This document shows positions 7,435 through 16,785 of a DNA stretch of 42,005 nt, in pieces. Position 1 is the stretch's first letter; the number at the start of each line of letters is the position of its first letter. This DNA comes from Borreliella americana (GTDB lineage: Bacteria > Spirochaetota > Spirochaetia > Borreliales > Borreliaceae), in contig NZ_JAJNFB010000011.1 in the NCBI RefSeq assembly GCF_021043605.1, positions 1 through 42,005 on the forward strand. The letters are read 5' to 3'. Made by a program: the position numbers and the translations under genes. The notes under the pieces are model-generated. The model had not been told where the DNA came from and searched no databases. It saw only the letters and a list, made by a program, of their open reading frames with translations.

Positions 7435-9228
7435 ATGTTTAAACAATATTCACTTAACATGAAAAATTTTAAAAAAGCTTTTAATGAGATGATATTTTCT
7501 CCTTCAGGATTTAGAAAAGTTTTTGCAAAATCAAAAAATGAAGATTCAACAGAAACTGAAATAAATAATGAAGATAAAGCGCTAATAGCGCTAATAATCT
7601 TCACAATATCAAATTATTTCAAAAATGAATCTAAGCCCTATATTGGATTGGGATTAGATTCAAGACCAACTGGCAACATTATTGCAGAAATAACAATAAA
7701 AATATTAATAACAAACAAAGCAAAGATTAGGTTTTTTGGAATACTTCCAATAACTGAAATTTTAGCTTATACAAAAAACAACAAAGATTCAAAAGGATTT
7801 ATTTACATTTCCGCAAGCCATAATCCAACAGGGTACAATGGAATAAAAATGGGATTAAACGATGGCGGTGTACTAAATTCTGCAAAAGCCCATGAAATAA
7901 TACAACAAATTAAAAACAATAGCCAAAATGAAAAGCTAATAAACCATTTGGTTAACACTCTAAACAAATTTGATAAAGATAAATCTCATTTAGAGCATTA
8001 TAATAAAATAATAAAATTAGAAAGAAAAAATAAAAACCAATCTTATGAGGCTTATAAAGCATTAATACACGAAATAGAATATGAAAACAATATTAACAAT
8101 AAAAATATTGAAATTTTAAAGAAAAGAATAATAAAAAATCCAATTGGAATAATAGCAGAAATGAACGGAAGTTCCAGAATTAATTCAATAGATAAAGAAT
8201 TGATAGGATCTTTGGGATTGAAAGTAGAATTATATAATGACGAAATAGGTATTTTTAAGCACAATATTATTCCTGAAGGAAAATCTTTAAATGAATGTAA
8301 AAAGCTGCTACAAAATAAATATATACAAGACAATTCTTTTGAGCTAGGATACGTACCAGATTGTGATGGAGATAGGGGCAATTTAGTGTTTATAGATAAA
8401 GCCACAAACACCGCAAATATCATCGAAGCACAAAAAATATTTGCACTTGTAGTAATTTCAGAGCTTAGCTATCTTTATTACATAGGAATAAAAAATAACA
8501 TAGCAATAGTAACCAATGATGCAACATCTCTAAATATTGAAAAAATTGCAAATTTTTTCAACGCCAAAGTTTATAGAGTAGAGGTTGGAGAAGCTAATAT
8601 AACAGAAATGGCAGATGATTTAAGGGCCCAGGGATTGATTGTAAAAATCTCAGGAGAGGGATCAAATGGAGGCTGCATAATCCATCCTTCAAGGGTAAGA
8701 GACCCAATTACTACGATACTTAGTATCGTAAAATTATTAAAAATGAAAGAACTTTACCAAATATGGTGTAAATTGTCCAAAAACCACTATAAAGAAAAAT
8801 ACGACTTAAAAGATATTTTAAATACAACAAATTTCTATAGTAATGTAATAGTATCATCCAAGAAAGCCAATTTAACAAATCTAAAAATAGAAAATCAAGA
8901 AATTTTAAAAAGCAATTATGAAAATCTATTGATTAAAGAGATAAAGAGCAATAAATTATTTCAAGAATTATCAATAGTTGATTATGAAATCATTAACTAT
9001 GAAGGGAAAAAACAACCTAAGATTAGAACAGGAGATTCTTCGGGCGGATTAAAGGTATTGCTAAAAACCAATAAAGAAATTGTTGCAACCTTATGGATGA
9101 GAATCTCAAAGACAGAACCAGTAACAAGAGTACTCAGCGAAGTTATTTATACAAAAAGAAACATTTTGTTCAAACTACTAGAATTTAACAAAAGACTAAT
9201 AAAAAAGGCAAACTTTCCTAATAATTAA
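7435..9228 (+). CDS. Phosphohexomutase (phosphoglucomutase/phosphomannomutase)
   Basis: A 597-residue alpha-D-phosphohexomutase that interconverts hexose 1- and 6-phosphates. The four active-site regions are present: SASHNP with phosphoserine Ser128, the metal loop DCDGDR at 309-314, the sugar-binding loop GEGSNGG at 407-413, and the phosphate-binding RISKTEPVTR at 556-565. The length fits the larger PGM2/phosphopentomutase-like branch better than the 450-residue PMM/PGM type. Phosphate and metal residues are intact, so an active enzyme is expected. The ribosome site is weak (GAGAAG 8 nt upstream). It is divergent from the UDPGP-like gene across the 42-bp palindrome; together they could make sugar 1-phosphate and then UDP-sugar. 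Corresponds to BB_0004. Confidence 0.88.
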   Translation: MFKQYSLNMKNFKKAFNEMIFSPSGFRKVFAKSKNEDSTETEINNEDKALIALIIFTISNYFKNESKPYIGLGLDSRPTGNIIAEITIKILITNKAKIRFFGILPITEILAYTKNNKDSKGFIYISASHNPTGYNGIKMGLNDGGVLNSAKAHEIIQQIKNNSQNEKLINHLVNTLNKFDKDKSHLEHYNKIIKLERKNKNQSYEAYKALIHEIEYENNINNKNIEILKKRIIKNPIGIIAEMNGSSRINSIDKELIGSLGLKVELYNDEIGIFKHNIIPEGKSLNECKKLLQNKYIQDNSFELGYVPDCDGDRGNLVFIDKATNTANIIEAQKIFALVVISELSYLYYIGIKNNIAIVTNDATSLNIEKIANFFNAKVYRVEVGEANITEMADDLRAQGLIVKISGEGSNGGCIIHPSRVRDPITTILSIVKLLKMKELYQIWCKLSKNHYKEKYDLKDILNTTNFYSNVIVSSKKANLTNLKIENQEILKSNYENLLIKEIKSNKLFQELSIVDYEIINYEGKKQPKIRTGDSSGGLKVLLKTNKEIVATLWMRISKTEPVTRVLSEVIYTKRNILFKLLEFNKRLIKKANFPNN

Positions 9229-9290
9229 TATTGTTTGATTTAAATAATAAGTTAATCACTAATATAAGTCTAGCATAAAATCAATAATTT

Positions 9291-10346
9291 TTATTCTTCA
9301 TTTTTTAATTTTTTCTCAGCACTATATTTTATTCCATTCCAAGTTTTTGAAAGTCCTATTAAATCCTTAACATCTTTTACTACTTTATTTGCAATAAACC
9401 TTGCCTTGCTAGTACCATCAAAAATAATTTCATCAATGTAATCTTTTTTTTTGGCTTCATAAAAACTTCTTTTCTCTCTTATTGGTTTTAAAAAGCTATT
9501 CAAAGCTAAAAACAATTTTTTCTTAACCTCAACATCACCTACTTTACCCTTCTTATACCTACTTTTAAGATCTTCAACTTCTTCATGATTACTATTAAAA
9601 AAGCTATGATATATAAAAACGGGATTGCCTTCAACATTACCAGGAATGTCCGCCCTTATTCTATTTGGATCTGTATACATAGACATAATTTTTTTTTCTA
9701 ATAAATTTTCATCATCATTTAAAAAAATTGCATTATTAAGACTCTTACTCATTTTACTTTTGCCGTAAATACCCACCAAAGGACGAAAATCTGTGAAAAC
9801 AGATTCGGGTATTGGGAAAAAATTATTTTTGTACAAATGGTTAAACCTTCTTGCAAGCTCTCTTGCAAATTCAATATGAGATTCATTATCACGCCCAACG
9901 GGAACTAAATTTGCCTTTGTCATTAAAATATCTGCGCTCATAAGAACAGGATACCCCAAAAGACCATAAGGAATTTCTTTAAGTCCAGCCGCAATGCTCA
10001 TGTCTTTTATACTTGGAATCCTTTGCAAGCGCGCAACAGTAACAATCATTGAAAATATTAAATGAAGCTCAAAAAGCTCAGGTATGGCTGATTGCAGATA
10101 TATACTAACCTTATCGGGATTAATTCCACAAGCAAGATAATCTAAAACCATTTCTCTAACGTTATAAGGTATTGTATTGATGCTCTTCAAGTCAGGCTTT
10201 GTAGTCAAAGTATGTAAATCGGCTATAATAAAATATGTTTCATACTCTTCTTGAAATTTTAACCGATTTACTACAGATCCCACATAGTGTCCTAAATGAA
10301 GAGCGCCAGTAGGCCTATCTCCCGTAAGCATAACCTTTCTTTTCAA
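9291..10346 (-). CDS. trpS: Tryptophanyl-tRNA synthetase
   Basis: Class I synthetase that charges tRNA-Trp, cytoplasmic, 351 residues. The HIGH-type motif is LHLGHY at 16-21 and KMSKS is at 198-202. Other family blocks such as MSADILM and VGRDNESHIEFAR are present. I chose the TTG at 10346 as start: AAGGAG (10356-10361) stands 9 nt before it, and the protein then begins MKRKVMLTGDRPTG like other TrpRS proteins. Longer frames reaching 10382 would overlap the upstream gene and have no ribosome site. The TTG lies 1 nt after the stop of the upstream permease, whose last codons supply the Shine-Dalgarno, so translation is probably coupled. Corresponds to BB_0005. Confidence 0.95.
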   Translation of the reverse strand: MKRKVMLTGDRPTGALHLGHYVGSVVNRLKFQEEYETYFIIADLHTLTTKPDLKSINTIPYNVREMVLDYLACGINPDKVSIYLQSAIPELFELHLIFSMIVTVARLQRIPSIKDMSIAAGLKEIPYGLLGYPVLMSADILMTKANLVPVGRDNESHIEFARELARRFNHLYKNNFFPIPESVFTDFRPLVGIYGKSKMSKSLNNAIFLNDDENLLEKKIMSMYTDPNRIRADIPGNVEGNPVFIYHSFFNSNHEEVEDLKSRYKKGKVGDVEVKKKLFLALNSFLKPIREKRSFYEAKKKDYIDEIIFDGTSKARFIANKVVKDVKDLIGLSKTWNGIKYSAEKKLKNEE

Positions 10347-10347
10347 A

Positions 10348-11436
10348 TTAAATCTCCTTACCTTTACCCGAAATATGGCCAATATTACTTAAAATCTCAG
10401 AGCCACCTAAAAATACAGAAAAAGACTTAAGCCAACTCACATTGTCAACTATTACCTTTACAATAACAGTAAAAGGATAAGATATTAAAAGACCAACGAT
10501 ACCCCAAAGCCATCCCCAAAAAAACAAAAAACATAAGAGCAAAAATGGTGAAATATCAAGTCTTTTACCCTGCATTTTTGGCTCAAGAATATTTCCAATC
10601 AACATTTGAATAGAAGTATTATATATAAAAATATAAAGTACTATGTTTAAATTCGGATAAAATTGAATTAAAGATGTTATTACAATAAAAAACACAGCTA
10701 ATATGGACCCAATGCTGGGAATAAAATTGAAAACAAAGGAAAGAACTGCCCAAACAAGAGGAAAATCTTGCCCAAACAAAGTTAATCCAATAAATACTAA
10801 AATGCCTGTTAAGCAACTCACAAGAATTTTTATTCCCAAATATTTGCCAATTTGGTTATTAATGGTATCTAAAGCCCCAATAAATCTAGTAGATACTGGC
10901 TTTTTAAAAGCTTTATCAAGTTTAATTTCAAAAACATGTATTTCTGAAAGCATAAAATACAACAACAAAAAAACTACTACTAAACTGCTTGTAAATCCGA
11001 TAATCTCATTATAAGCTCTTGTTAGAAATGGATAAATGTACTCAGAGAAATTCATATTATTAATAACAGAACTATCAATTTTATATCTACCAAGCACATC
11101 TTTCATAATAAATGCTAATTGATTTTGATAGTAGGGTAATTGCTTCATTAAAACAGTAACGCTGTAATAAACAAAACTAAAAATCAAATAAGAAAAAGAA
11201 AATAATAAAAAAAATATAATAAAAACTATTAAAAATTTTGGAACTTTGAATCTTGCTAAAAAAGTATAAACGGGATAAACCAAAAATCCCAACACTATGG
11301 AAATAGCTAAAGGTTTAAATACGGCTTCTGCTATTTTAAAAGCCCCAATAAATATTAAAACTATGACAATACAATAAAAAACAGATTCCACTCTCCAAGG
11401 TTTTAACCCTTGATTTGTATTTAAATCTTCAAGCAT
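10348..11436 (-). CDS. AI-2E family transporter-type membrane protein
   Basis: A 362-residue polytopic membrane protein with about eight hydrophobic segments: two near residues 18-60, one at 68-92, one at 148-163, then several from 200 to 330. The C-terminal signature of the family is visible: FNFIPSIGSILA (237-248) and LEPKMQGKRLDISPF (284-298). Members move small molecules or ions (AI-2, Na+/H+), and the substrate cannot be told from sequence. GAGGG lies 5 nt upstream of the ATG. Directly followed by trpS, 1 nt away, but a functional link is not implied. Corresponds to BB_0006. Confidence 0.85.
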   Translation of the reverse strand: MLEDLNTNQGLKPWRVESVFYCIVIVLIFIGAFKIAEAVFKPLAISIVLGFLVYPVYTFLARFKVPKFLIVFIIFFLLFSFSYLIFSFVYYSVTVLMKQLPYYQNQLAFIMKDVLGRYKIDSSVINNMNFSEYIYPFLTRAYNEIIGFTSSLVVVFLLLYFMLSEIHVFEIKLDKAFKKPVSTRFIGALDTINNQIGKYLGIKILVSCLTGILVFIGLTLFGQDFPLVWAVLSFVFNFIPSIGSILAVFFIVITSLIQFYPNLNIVLYIFIYNTSIQMLIGNILEPKMQGKRLDISPFLLLCFLFFWGWLWGIVGLLISYPFTVIVKVIVDNVSWLKSFSVFLGGSEILSNIGHISGKGKEI

Positions 11437-11496
11437 ATTACCCTCTTTTAGTTTTTTTACTGTTTCTGTTAACTAAACAAAAGTAAGCTATGTGAA

Positions 11497-12354
11497 TCAT
11501 GCGCTCAAGCAAATTTTCTCCATTATCCAATTATACAATTTAGTACCCTTACTATAATTAGCCTCAGCAAAATCTCCAACTCTATTCTCATAAAATAATT
11601 TTTTTGCATTTTTATCATTTCCATGATACACCGTCAAAGTATTTCCAAAATGTTTCAAAATATTATTTAAGATCTCAAATGCCGGAATATCGCTAAATCC
11701 ATCTGCAATGTAAAATATATTTTTAAAAGGAATTTGTCTTTTACTCTTTGGCACTCTTTCATTAATCTTCTCATAAGACCCTTTATTGATTTCAAAAATC
11801 ACTCTGGTTTTTATTGTATGATCTACAAAGTAGCAAACACTGTTTAAAATCTTATTTTTAGAAAATTTATCATCTCTGAGCTCGTAAAAAGGCATTAAAT
11901 AAGAATCTATAAACTCACATGCCCACACTTTGCTCACATAAGGCGCAATTTTGCTTCCCAAAATCATTTGCCTAAACCCGCTTGAAACAATGTAAATTTT
12001 AACCTGCGAATTATTATTTTCCAACTTTTTATTTATTTCAGATATTTCATCAAATAAACCAATAACCCCTTCAAAAAATCTCAACTTAGCACCCAAATTA
12101 AATAATACTCTATTATCTAGATTTTCAAAAAATCCTTCCCTTACGTAGGTTAAAAAATGGGATAAATATATCATTTCATTAGAAATTATATTATAACCAT
12201 TTTGCCTATAAACATACTCTAAACCTTCAACTTTTCTCCAAAAGGAACAAGAATCAACACAATACTCATCAAATAGTACTTGCTGCATATTACCATAAAT
12301 AAGAGTATTATCAAAATCAAATATTAAGGCTATAATATTTTCCCTTTCATTCAT
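11497..12354 (-). CDS. HAD-superfamily hydrolase
   Basis: A 285-residue haloacid-dehalogenase-type phosphohydrolase. Motif I is FDFDNTL with Asp13 (nucleophile) and Asp15. Motif II is the Ser of IVSSGF near residue 125. Motif IV is ADGFSDIPAF near 215, with conserved acidic residues. The long insert between motifs I and II is a helical cap, as in class I HAD phosphatases such as phosphoserine phosphatase. Substrate unknown. The ATG at 12354 was preferred to a TTG two codons upstream; neither has a good ribosome site. Divergent from cdaA. Corresponds to BB_0007. Confidence 0.75.
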   Translation of the reverse strand: MNERENIIALIFDFDNTLIYGNMQQVLFDEYCVDSCSFWRKVEGLEYVYRQNGYNIISNEMIYLSHFLTYVREGFFENLDNRVLFNLGAKLRFFEGVIGLFDEISEINKKLENNNSQVKIYIVSSGFRQMILGSKIAPYVSKVWACEFIDSYLMPFYELRDDKFSKNKILNSVCYFVDHTIKTRVIFEINKGSYEKINERVPKSKRQIPFKNIFYIADGFSDIPAFEILNNILKHFGNTLTVYHGNDKNAKKLFYENRVGDFAEANYSKGTKLYNWIMEKICLSA

Positions 12355-12458
12355 AAACAATTTAATTTAAATAATTACAAACTGTGCTTATTTGTATATT
12401 TTATATTATACTAATATAGGTTAATAAGTATAGTGTTTTCATATTGAGTAGAAAATTT

Positions 12459-13229
12459 ATGATAGACATAAATGATTTAAATCAAATAAAAGATACTTTT
12501 TCAAGAATCTTAGATCTAAGCTTAATTAGCATCCTAGTATACTACATATATAAAAACGTAATCAATTCTTATTCTACAAATCTATTAAAAGGAATGTTAA
12601 TCATCATTTCTATAGGAATTGTCTCATATTATTTAAATCTCTATACTATTAGTTGGCTGTTAAATTATATAGCCAATATATTACCAATAGCAATAGTCAT
12701 ACTTTTTAATCAAGAAATAAAAAAAATAATAATGCAAATTGGAAATTTCAATTTAGCCTTTAAGCTCTCAAATAAAAAAGAAGAAACTTTGAAAGTTATT
12801 TCTGAAATCTTAAAAGCAGTCAAACACCTATCTGAAAACAAATCTGGCAGCCTGATATGCATTGAAAAAAAAATACAGTTGGAACAAATAATAAACAAAG
12901 GAACTAAAATTGATGCGCTAATATCTAGTGAACTGCTAATATCACTATTTGAACGCGAAACTCCCCTTCACGACGGAGCCGTAATAATTAGTAAAAATAA
13001 ATTAAAATATGCAGGCTCATTTTTACCATTATCTAATGTTGATTCTATTAGCAAAGCATTTGGAACAAGGCATAGAGCAGGACTTGGAATTTCTGAAAAC
13101 TCCGATGCAATAACAATAATAACCTCCGAAGAAACTGGGTCTATTTCTATTACAATCAATGCAAAATTGGAATACAATTTAAGCTTAAATGAAATTAGAA
13201 ATAAGTTAAATCTCGAACTAATAGAGTAA
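12459..13229 (+). CDS. cdaA: Diadenylate cyclase (c-di-AMP synthase)
   Basis: Membrane-bound enzyme that joins two ATP into cyclic di-AMP. Three hydrophobic segments occupy roughly residues 12-95, followed by the DAC domain. Catalytic motifs: HDGA with Asp172-Gly173-Ala174, and GTRHRAG at 202-208. Length is about 256 residues from the ATG at 12459. A TTG at 12444 would add five residues, but the ATG has a GAG-like site at better spacing. It heads a run of seven tightly spaced rightward genes through priA. The next gene, a YbbR-domain protein, is the usual CdaA partner. A TATACT at 12407-12412 may be its -10. Corresponds to BB_0008. Confidence 0.93.
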   Translation: MIDINDLNQIKDTFSRILDLSLISILVYYIYKNVINSYSTNLLKGMLIIISIGIVSYYLNLYTISWLLNYIANILPIAIVILFNQEIKKIIMQIGNFNLAFKLSNKKEETLKVISEILKAVKHLSENKSGSLICIEKKIQLEQIINKGTKIDALISSELLISLFERETPLHDGAVIISKNKLKYAGSFLPLSNVDSISKAFGTRHRAGLGISENSDAITIITSEETGSISITINAKLEYNLSLNEIRNKLNLELIE

Positions 13230-13233
13230 AATA

Positions 13234-14238
13234 ATGAAAATAGGCAAAAAAATAATAAATATAATAAAGTTGCTATTTGATGATTGGCAAAACAAAGCTA
13301 TTTCCATTTTAATAGCTATTCTAATGCTTGTGGCATTTAATTTCAATAAAATAGAATCAATAACAACTGAAAAAGAATTCAAAATTGCCTTAAATGATCA
13401 AATAGCTCTTGGAAAAATTCCAGAATTTAGTAAAGTCAAGATTACAATAAAAGTCAACAAAGATGACTTAAAATACCTTGATCTTAATAAAATAATATTA
13501 TTTATTGAAGCATCGAACATAAAGATTCCTGGAAACTATAAACTACCAATAAAAATAAAAAATCTTAACTCAATACACATTGCAGAATATAAGCTTTCAA
13601 AAACAAATGTGTTGCTAAATCTTGATAACAAAGTCTCTAAATTAGTTAAAATAGAACCTAAGTTTAAACTTATAGAAAAAGATAGCAAGGGGGAATATTT
13701 TATTGCAAAATACAATATATTACCTGAGAATTTATTAGTATATGGACCTGAACAAGAGCTCAAAAAAATAAACACCATTCAAACCAACGTAAAAGAATTT
13801 GACACAAGAACCTTATTTGTATCAGATTATCTTGAAGTAGTTCCACCAAACCCTCTAGTTATGTTTGAAAAAAGTCATGTAGTGGTAAATATTTACTTAA
13901 ACAAAAAATATTCAAATACAACAATAAAATCTCCTAATCTTATTTTTAATAATCTTAAAAATGGCCTTGAAATTAAAGATAAAGAAAAAATAATAAACCC
14001 AGAAAATAAAATGTTTGTAAAAATAAAAACAAGACTTTCTGAAAAACAAATTAAAGCTCACATAAACAATCAAAATATAAGCTTTGCTTTTGATTTAGCA
14101 GATATAAAAACTCCCGGGACTTATAACATTGCTACAAATATCATTCTTAAAGAGAATATCAATGAAACAGAAATATATGATTATGAACCCAAAAAAATAA
14201 AACTAGAAATAATTGAAAGCTCAGAGGCCAAACCATGA
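13234..14238 (+). CDS. cdaR: YbbR-domain regulator of diadenylate cyclase
   Basis: A 334-residue protein with one N-terminal membrane anchor (about residues 20-36, [13 protein letters not shown]) and the rest outside the membrane. The ectodomain contains weakly similar beta-rich repeats of about 80-90 residues (for example [17 protein letters not shown] near 165-180), which matches YbbR repeats. In Firmicutes, CdaR binds and modulates CdaA; the same role is inferred here from position 4 nt after cdaA. Its stop overlaps the acpS start by 4 bp (ATGA), indicating coupled translation. Corresponds to BB_0009. Confidence 0.82.
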   Translation: MKIGKKIINIIKLLFDDWQNKAISILIAILMLVAFNFNKIESITTEKEFKIALNDQIALGKIPEFSKVKITIKVNKDDLKYLDLNKIILFIEASNIKIPGNYKLPIKIKNLNSIHIAEYKLSKTNVLLNLDNKVSKLVKIEPKFKLIEKDSKGEYFIAKYNILPENLLVYGPEQELKKINTIQTNVKEFDTRTLFVSDYLEVVPPNPLVMFEKSHVVVNIYLNKKYSNTTIKSPNLIFNNLKNGLEIKDKEKIINPENKMFVKIKTRLSEKQIKAHINNQNISFAFDLADIKTPGTYNIATNIILKENINETEIYDYEPKKIKLEIIESSEAKP

Positions 14239-14609
14239 AATCAATAGGATGTGATATAATAAAGGTAGAAAGATTTAAAAATTTCTTAGAAAATAAAAAA
14301 AAAATGGAGAGGTTCTTTACACATAACGAAATTGAAAATTTTAAATTAAAAGGGGGTAGCATTATAGAAAGTTTAGCTGGAAAATTTGCAGCTAAAGAAT
14401 CTTTAATCAAAGCATTAAGTCCGCTGTTGCAATATAAAATAAATTATACCCTTAAAGATATTGAGGTAATAAAATCCTTAAAAGGAAATGTGGGGTTTTG
14501 TTTGCATAATGAGGTTGAAAAATTTGCAATAAAGATGAATTTAAAGCTATACCTAACAATATCCCATGAAAAGGAGTACGCTATTGCATTTGCAATAGTA
14601 GAAAATTAA
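14235..14609 (+). CDS. acpS: Holo-[acyl-carrier-protein] synthase
   Basis: A 124-residue phosphopantetheinyl transferase that loads the CoA 4'-phosphopantetheine onto acyl carrier protein. [10 protein letters not shown] carries the metal ligand Asp7, and [11 protein letters not shown] carries the second conserved acid, Glu55. Length is normal for the trimeric AcpS class. Borrelia lacks fatty acid synthesis, so ACP modification here probably serves lipid or mevalonate-linked functions (inference). It overlaps cdaR by 4 bp and ends 3 nt before the DUF2225 gene. Corresponds to BB_0010. Confidence 0.92.
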   Translation: MKSIGCDIIKVERFKNFLENKKKMERFFTHNEIENFKLKGGSIIESLAGKFAAKESLIKALSPLLQYKINYTLKDIEVIKSLKGNVGFCLHNEVEKFAIKMNLKLYLTISHEKEYAIAFAIVEN

Positions 14610-14612
14610 TTC

Positions 14613-15452
14613 ATGAAAAAAATATCATATTTTACAAAAGAAAAAATCGAATGTTCTTTATGCTCTTTTAAATTTCAAAAAGAAGAATTTTTTACTGGAA
14701 GCAGCAGATTAATAGCTGGCGAGTTGAAAATTGATCTAAAAAGAGAATATATAAAAAACGACAAATATGGCAACATTTATCCTAGAATATATTCTATAAC
14801 AGTATGCCCAAAATGTTACTTTGCAGCATTCCCAAGCGAATTTAATTCAATCCCTAAAAACAAGAAAGAAATTTTGCAAAATAAAAAATCCGAAAGAAAA
14901 AAAATAAATGAGATTTTTGACAACATGATCAACTTCAGTAAACCCAGAACATTAAAAGAAGGAGCTGCAAGCTATATTCTTGCCATGCTATGTTATGAGC
15001 ATCTGGAAAAGAATTATAACCCCACATTAAATCAAGCAAAATCGGCAATAAGAGCTGCTTGGACATTTGGAGACCTTGAAAAAGAAGAACCAAACAAAAA
15101 CTACAATTATCTTCAGAAAATATTTTACCACAAAGCTGCATATCTTTATAAACTAGTTATTGAAAAAGATAAAGACAATTCAGAACCTGTTAGTGCATCA
15201 ACCATATTTGGCCCAGATACAGATAAAAATTATGGCTATGATAGTGTACTATACTTATCCGGTCTTCTAGAATACTTTTATGGAAATAAAGACAATAAAG
15301 AATACAGATATAAACAATTAAACGACATAAAAACCACTCTTTCTAAAATAGCAGGCATGGGTAAATTTTCAAAAGAAAAGCCTTCAATACTTTTAGATAA
15401 AATCAAAGAAGTTTACTTTAAAATATCAAAGGAAATGAAAACTCTTAAGTAA
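14613..15452 (+). CDS. DUF2225-type zinc-ribbon protein
   Basis: A 279-residue cytoplasmic protein. Two CxxC pairs, Cys14/Cys17 and Cys65/Cys68, probably bind zinc. The remainder is helical with TPR-like character (for example AMLCYEHLEKNYNPTLNQAK around 125-145), matching the DUF2225 layout. Function is unknown. It lies between acpS and truA with gaps of 3 and 0 nt, and is thus in the cdaA-priA run. Spirochaetes and Firmicutes carry such proteins; a link to c-di-AMP is only positional. Corresponds to BB_0011. Confidence 0.75.
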   Translation: MKKISYFTKEKIECSLCSFKFQKEEFFTGSSRLIAGELKIDLKREYIKNDKYGNIYPRIYSITVCPKCYFAAFPSEFNSIPKNKKEILQNKKSERKKINEIFDNMINFSKPRTLKEGAASYILAMLCYEHLEKNYNPTLNQAKSAIRAAWTFGDLEKEEPNKNYNYLQKIFYHKAAYLYKLVIEKDKDNSEPVSASTIFGPDTDKNYGYDSVLYLSGLLEYFYGNKDNKEYRYKQLNDIKTTLSKIAGMGKFSKEKPSILLDKIKEVYFKISKEMKTLK

Positions 15453-16193
15453 ATGAAAAAAATATTAGCCGAAATCGCTTACGACGGATCTATATACCAT
15501 GGATTTCAAATACAACCAACAAAGCCTACAGTTCAAGGAGAAATTGAAAAAGCTCTAATGAAAATCAACAAAAAAAAAGTAAAAATTCATTCATCCGGAA
15601 GAACAGATAAAGGCGTTCATGCAAAAAGGCAAATAATAACTTTTAATATAATCATTAATATTCAGCTAAACAATCTAAAAAAAGCACTAAATGCAATCTT
15701 ATCAAAAAACAGTATAAAAATACTAAAGCTTAAGTATGTGAAAAATTCATTTCATCCACGTTTTAACGCTCAAAAAAGAAAATATAGCTATTTTATACTA
15801 AACAGCGATAACTACTATCCCTGGGAAGGCTATCGAGCTCACTATGTAAATAAAAAACTAAACATAAACAATTTAAACCAAATGGCTAAAACATTGATTG
15901 GAAACCATGATTTTACCACATTTTCATGCATAAAAGATGAAAGCAAATCTAAATTTAGGCATATACATTGTGCCAAATTTAAAAAAAGAGGAAAATATAT
16001 TATTTTCGAAATAATAGGATCTTCTTTTTTGTGGAAAATGGTAAGATCAATAATAGGCACAATGTTGGACATTGAAATAAAAAAAGAATCAATTTCTACT
16101 TTTGAAACAATACTAAAATCAAAAAATAGAAACCTTGTAAGAACAACTGCGCCTGCAAATGCTTTATTTTTAGAAAGAGTTTACTATGAATAA
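15453..16193 (+). CDS. truA: tRNA pseudouridine synthase A
   Basis: Converts uridines 38-40 of the tRNA anticodon stem to pseudouridine. The 246-residue length is normal. The catalytic Asp52 is in SSGRTDKGVHA. Other family blocks are present, such as FHPRFNAQKRKYSY and the C-terminal SFLWKMVRSIIGTM. Its ATG follows the previous stop codon with no gap. Its end overlaps the next gene by 8 bp. Corresponds to BB_0012, formerly called hisT. Confidence 0.95.
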   Translation: MKKILAEIAYDGSIYHGFQIQPTKPTVQGEIEKALMKINKKKVKIHSSGRTDKGVHAKRQIITFNIIINIQLNNLKKALNAILSKNSIKILKLKYVKNSFHPRFNAQKRKYSYFILNSDNYYPWEGYRAHYVNKKLNINNLNQMAKTLIGNHDFTTFSCIKDESKSKFRHIHCAKFKKRGKYIIFEIIGSSFLWKMVRSIIGTMLDIEIKKESISTFETILKSKNRNLVRTTAPANALFLERVYYE

Positions 16194-16785
16194 TAGTATT
16201 TTAACTAAAAAACTTTTTTTTCTTAAAATATTGACAAATAATATCGAAGGCAAAATTACAGAAAATTTTGAAGAAATAAACAATGAAATTAAACAAAAAA
16301 TAGAAAAGGCTAAAAACACTAAAATTTATCAAAAAAACGAAAATATCAAAAAACCTACAAAAGTACCTTTAGAAAACAAAAATTCAACAAACATATTGTT
16401 AAACAATAGTTTACAAGAAAAAAGTATCAACGATCATATCATAATATATGTAAACAAAAACTATCTCAACGAGCCTTCAAAAGACATTATAACAAAATGG
16501 TTCAAAAGCATAAACATATACAATTATAAAATAATAGATACTATTGAATCACTTAACTTAGAAATCAGCAACAAAAATCCTAAAGCAATTTTATCTTGCG
16601 AAGAAATAGATTTTTTCTTAAATCAACCACTAAGAATTCAAATTGTAAGAGGAATAGAGCTAAGATTTAAAGGCATTCCATTGGTTTTCACATATCTTCC
16701 TGCAAATCAAATAAAAAATCCAGAATTAAAAAAAGAAATATGGCAAGATTTAAAAATAATAAAAGGCATAATAAAATATGGTTGA
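16186..16785 (+). CDS. Hypothetical protein between truA and priA
   Basis: A 199-residue protein with no recognised family. Residues 1-80 are Lys/Asn/Glu-rich and probably disordered. Residues 80-199 look folded, with alternating hydrophobic strands (HIIIYVNKNYL, RIQIVRGIELRFKGIPLVFT) that could form a small alpha/beta domain. It overlaps truA by 8 bp and priA by 8 bp, so all three are almost certainly co-translated. No catalytic motif is visible. Corresponds to BB_0013. Confidence 0.8.
   Translation: MNNSILTKKLFFLKILTNNIEGKITENFEEINNEIKQKIEKAKNTKIYQKNENIKKPTKVPLENKNSTNILLNNSLQEKSINDHIIIYVNKNYLNEPSKDIITKWFKSINIYNYKIIDTIESLNLEISNKNPKAILSCEEIDFFLNQPLRIQIVRGIELRFKGIPLVFTYLPANQIKNPELKKEIWQDLKIIKGIIKYG

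Noticed and set aside
9229..9290. Terminator between the phosphohexomutase gene and trpS
   Set aside because: The only pairing arms are imperfect and separated by about 35 nt of loop.
10619..11014. Frames on both strands inside the AI-2E-type gene
   Set aside because: They are shadows of a clear membrane-protein gene with family motifs.
12407..12414. TTAGTATA (minus strand) resembling the conserved telomere box
   Set aside because: It is short, lies far inside the chromosome and coincides with the probable -10 region of cdaA. No palindrome of telomere length surrounds it.
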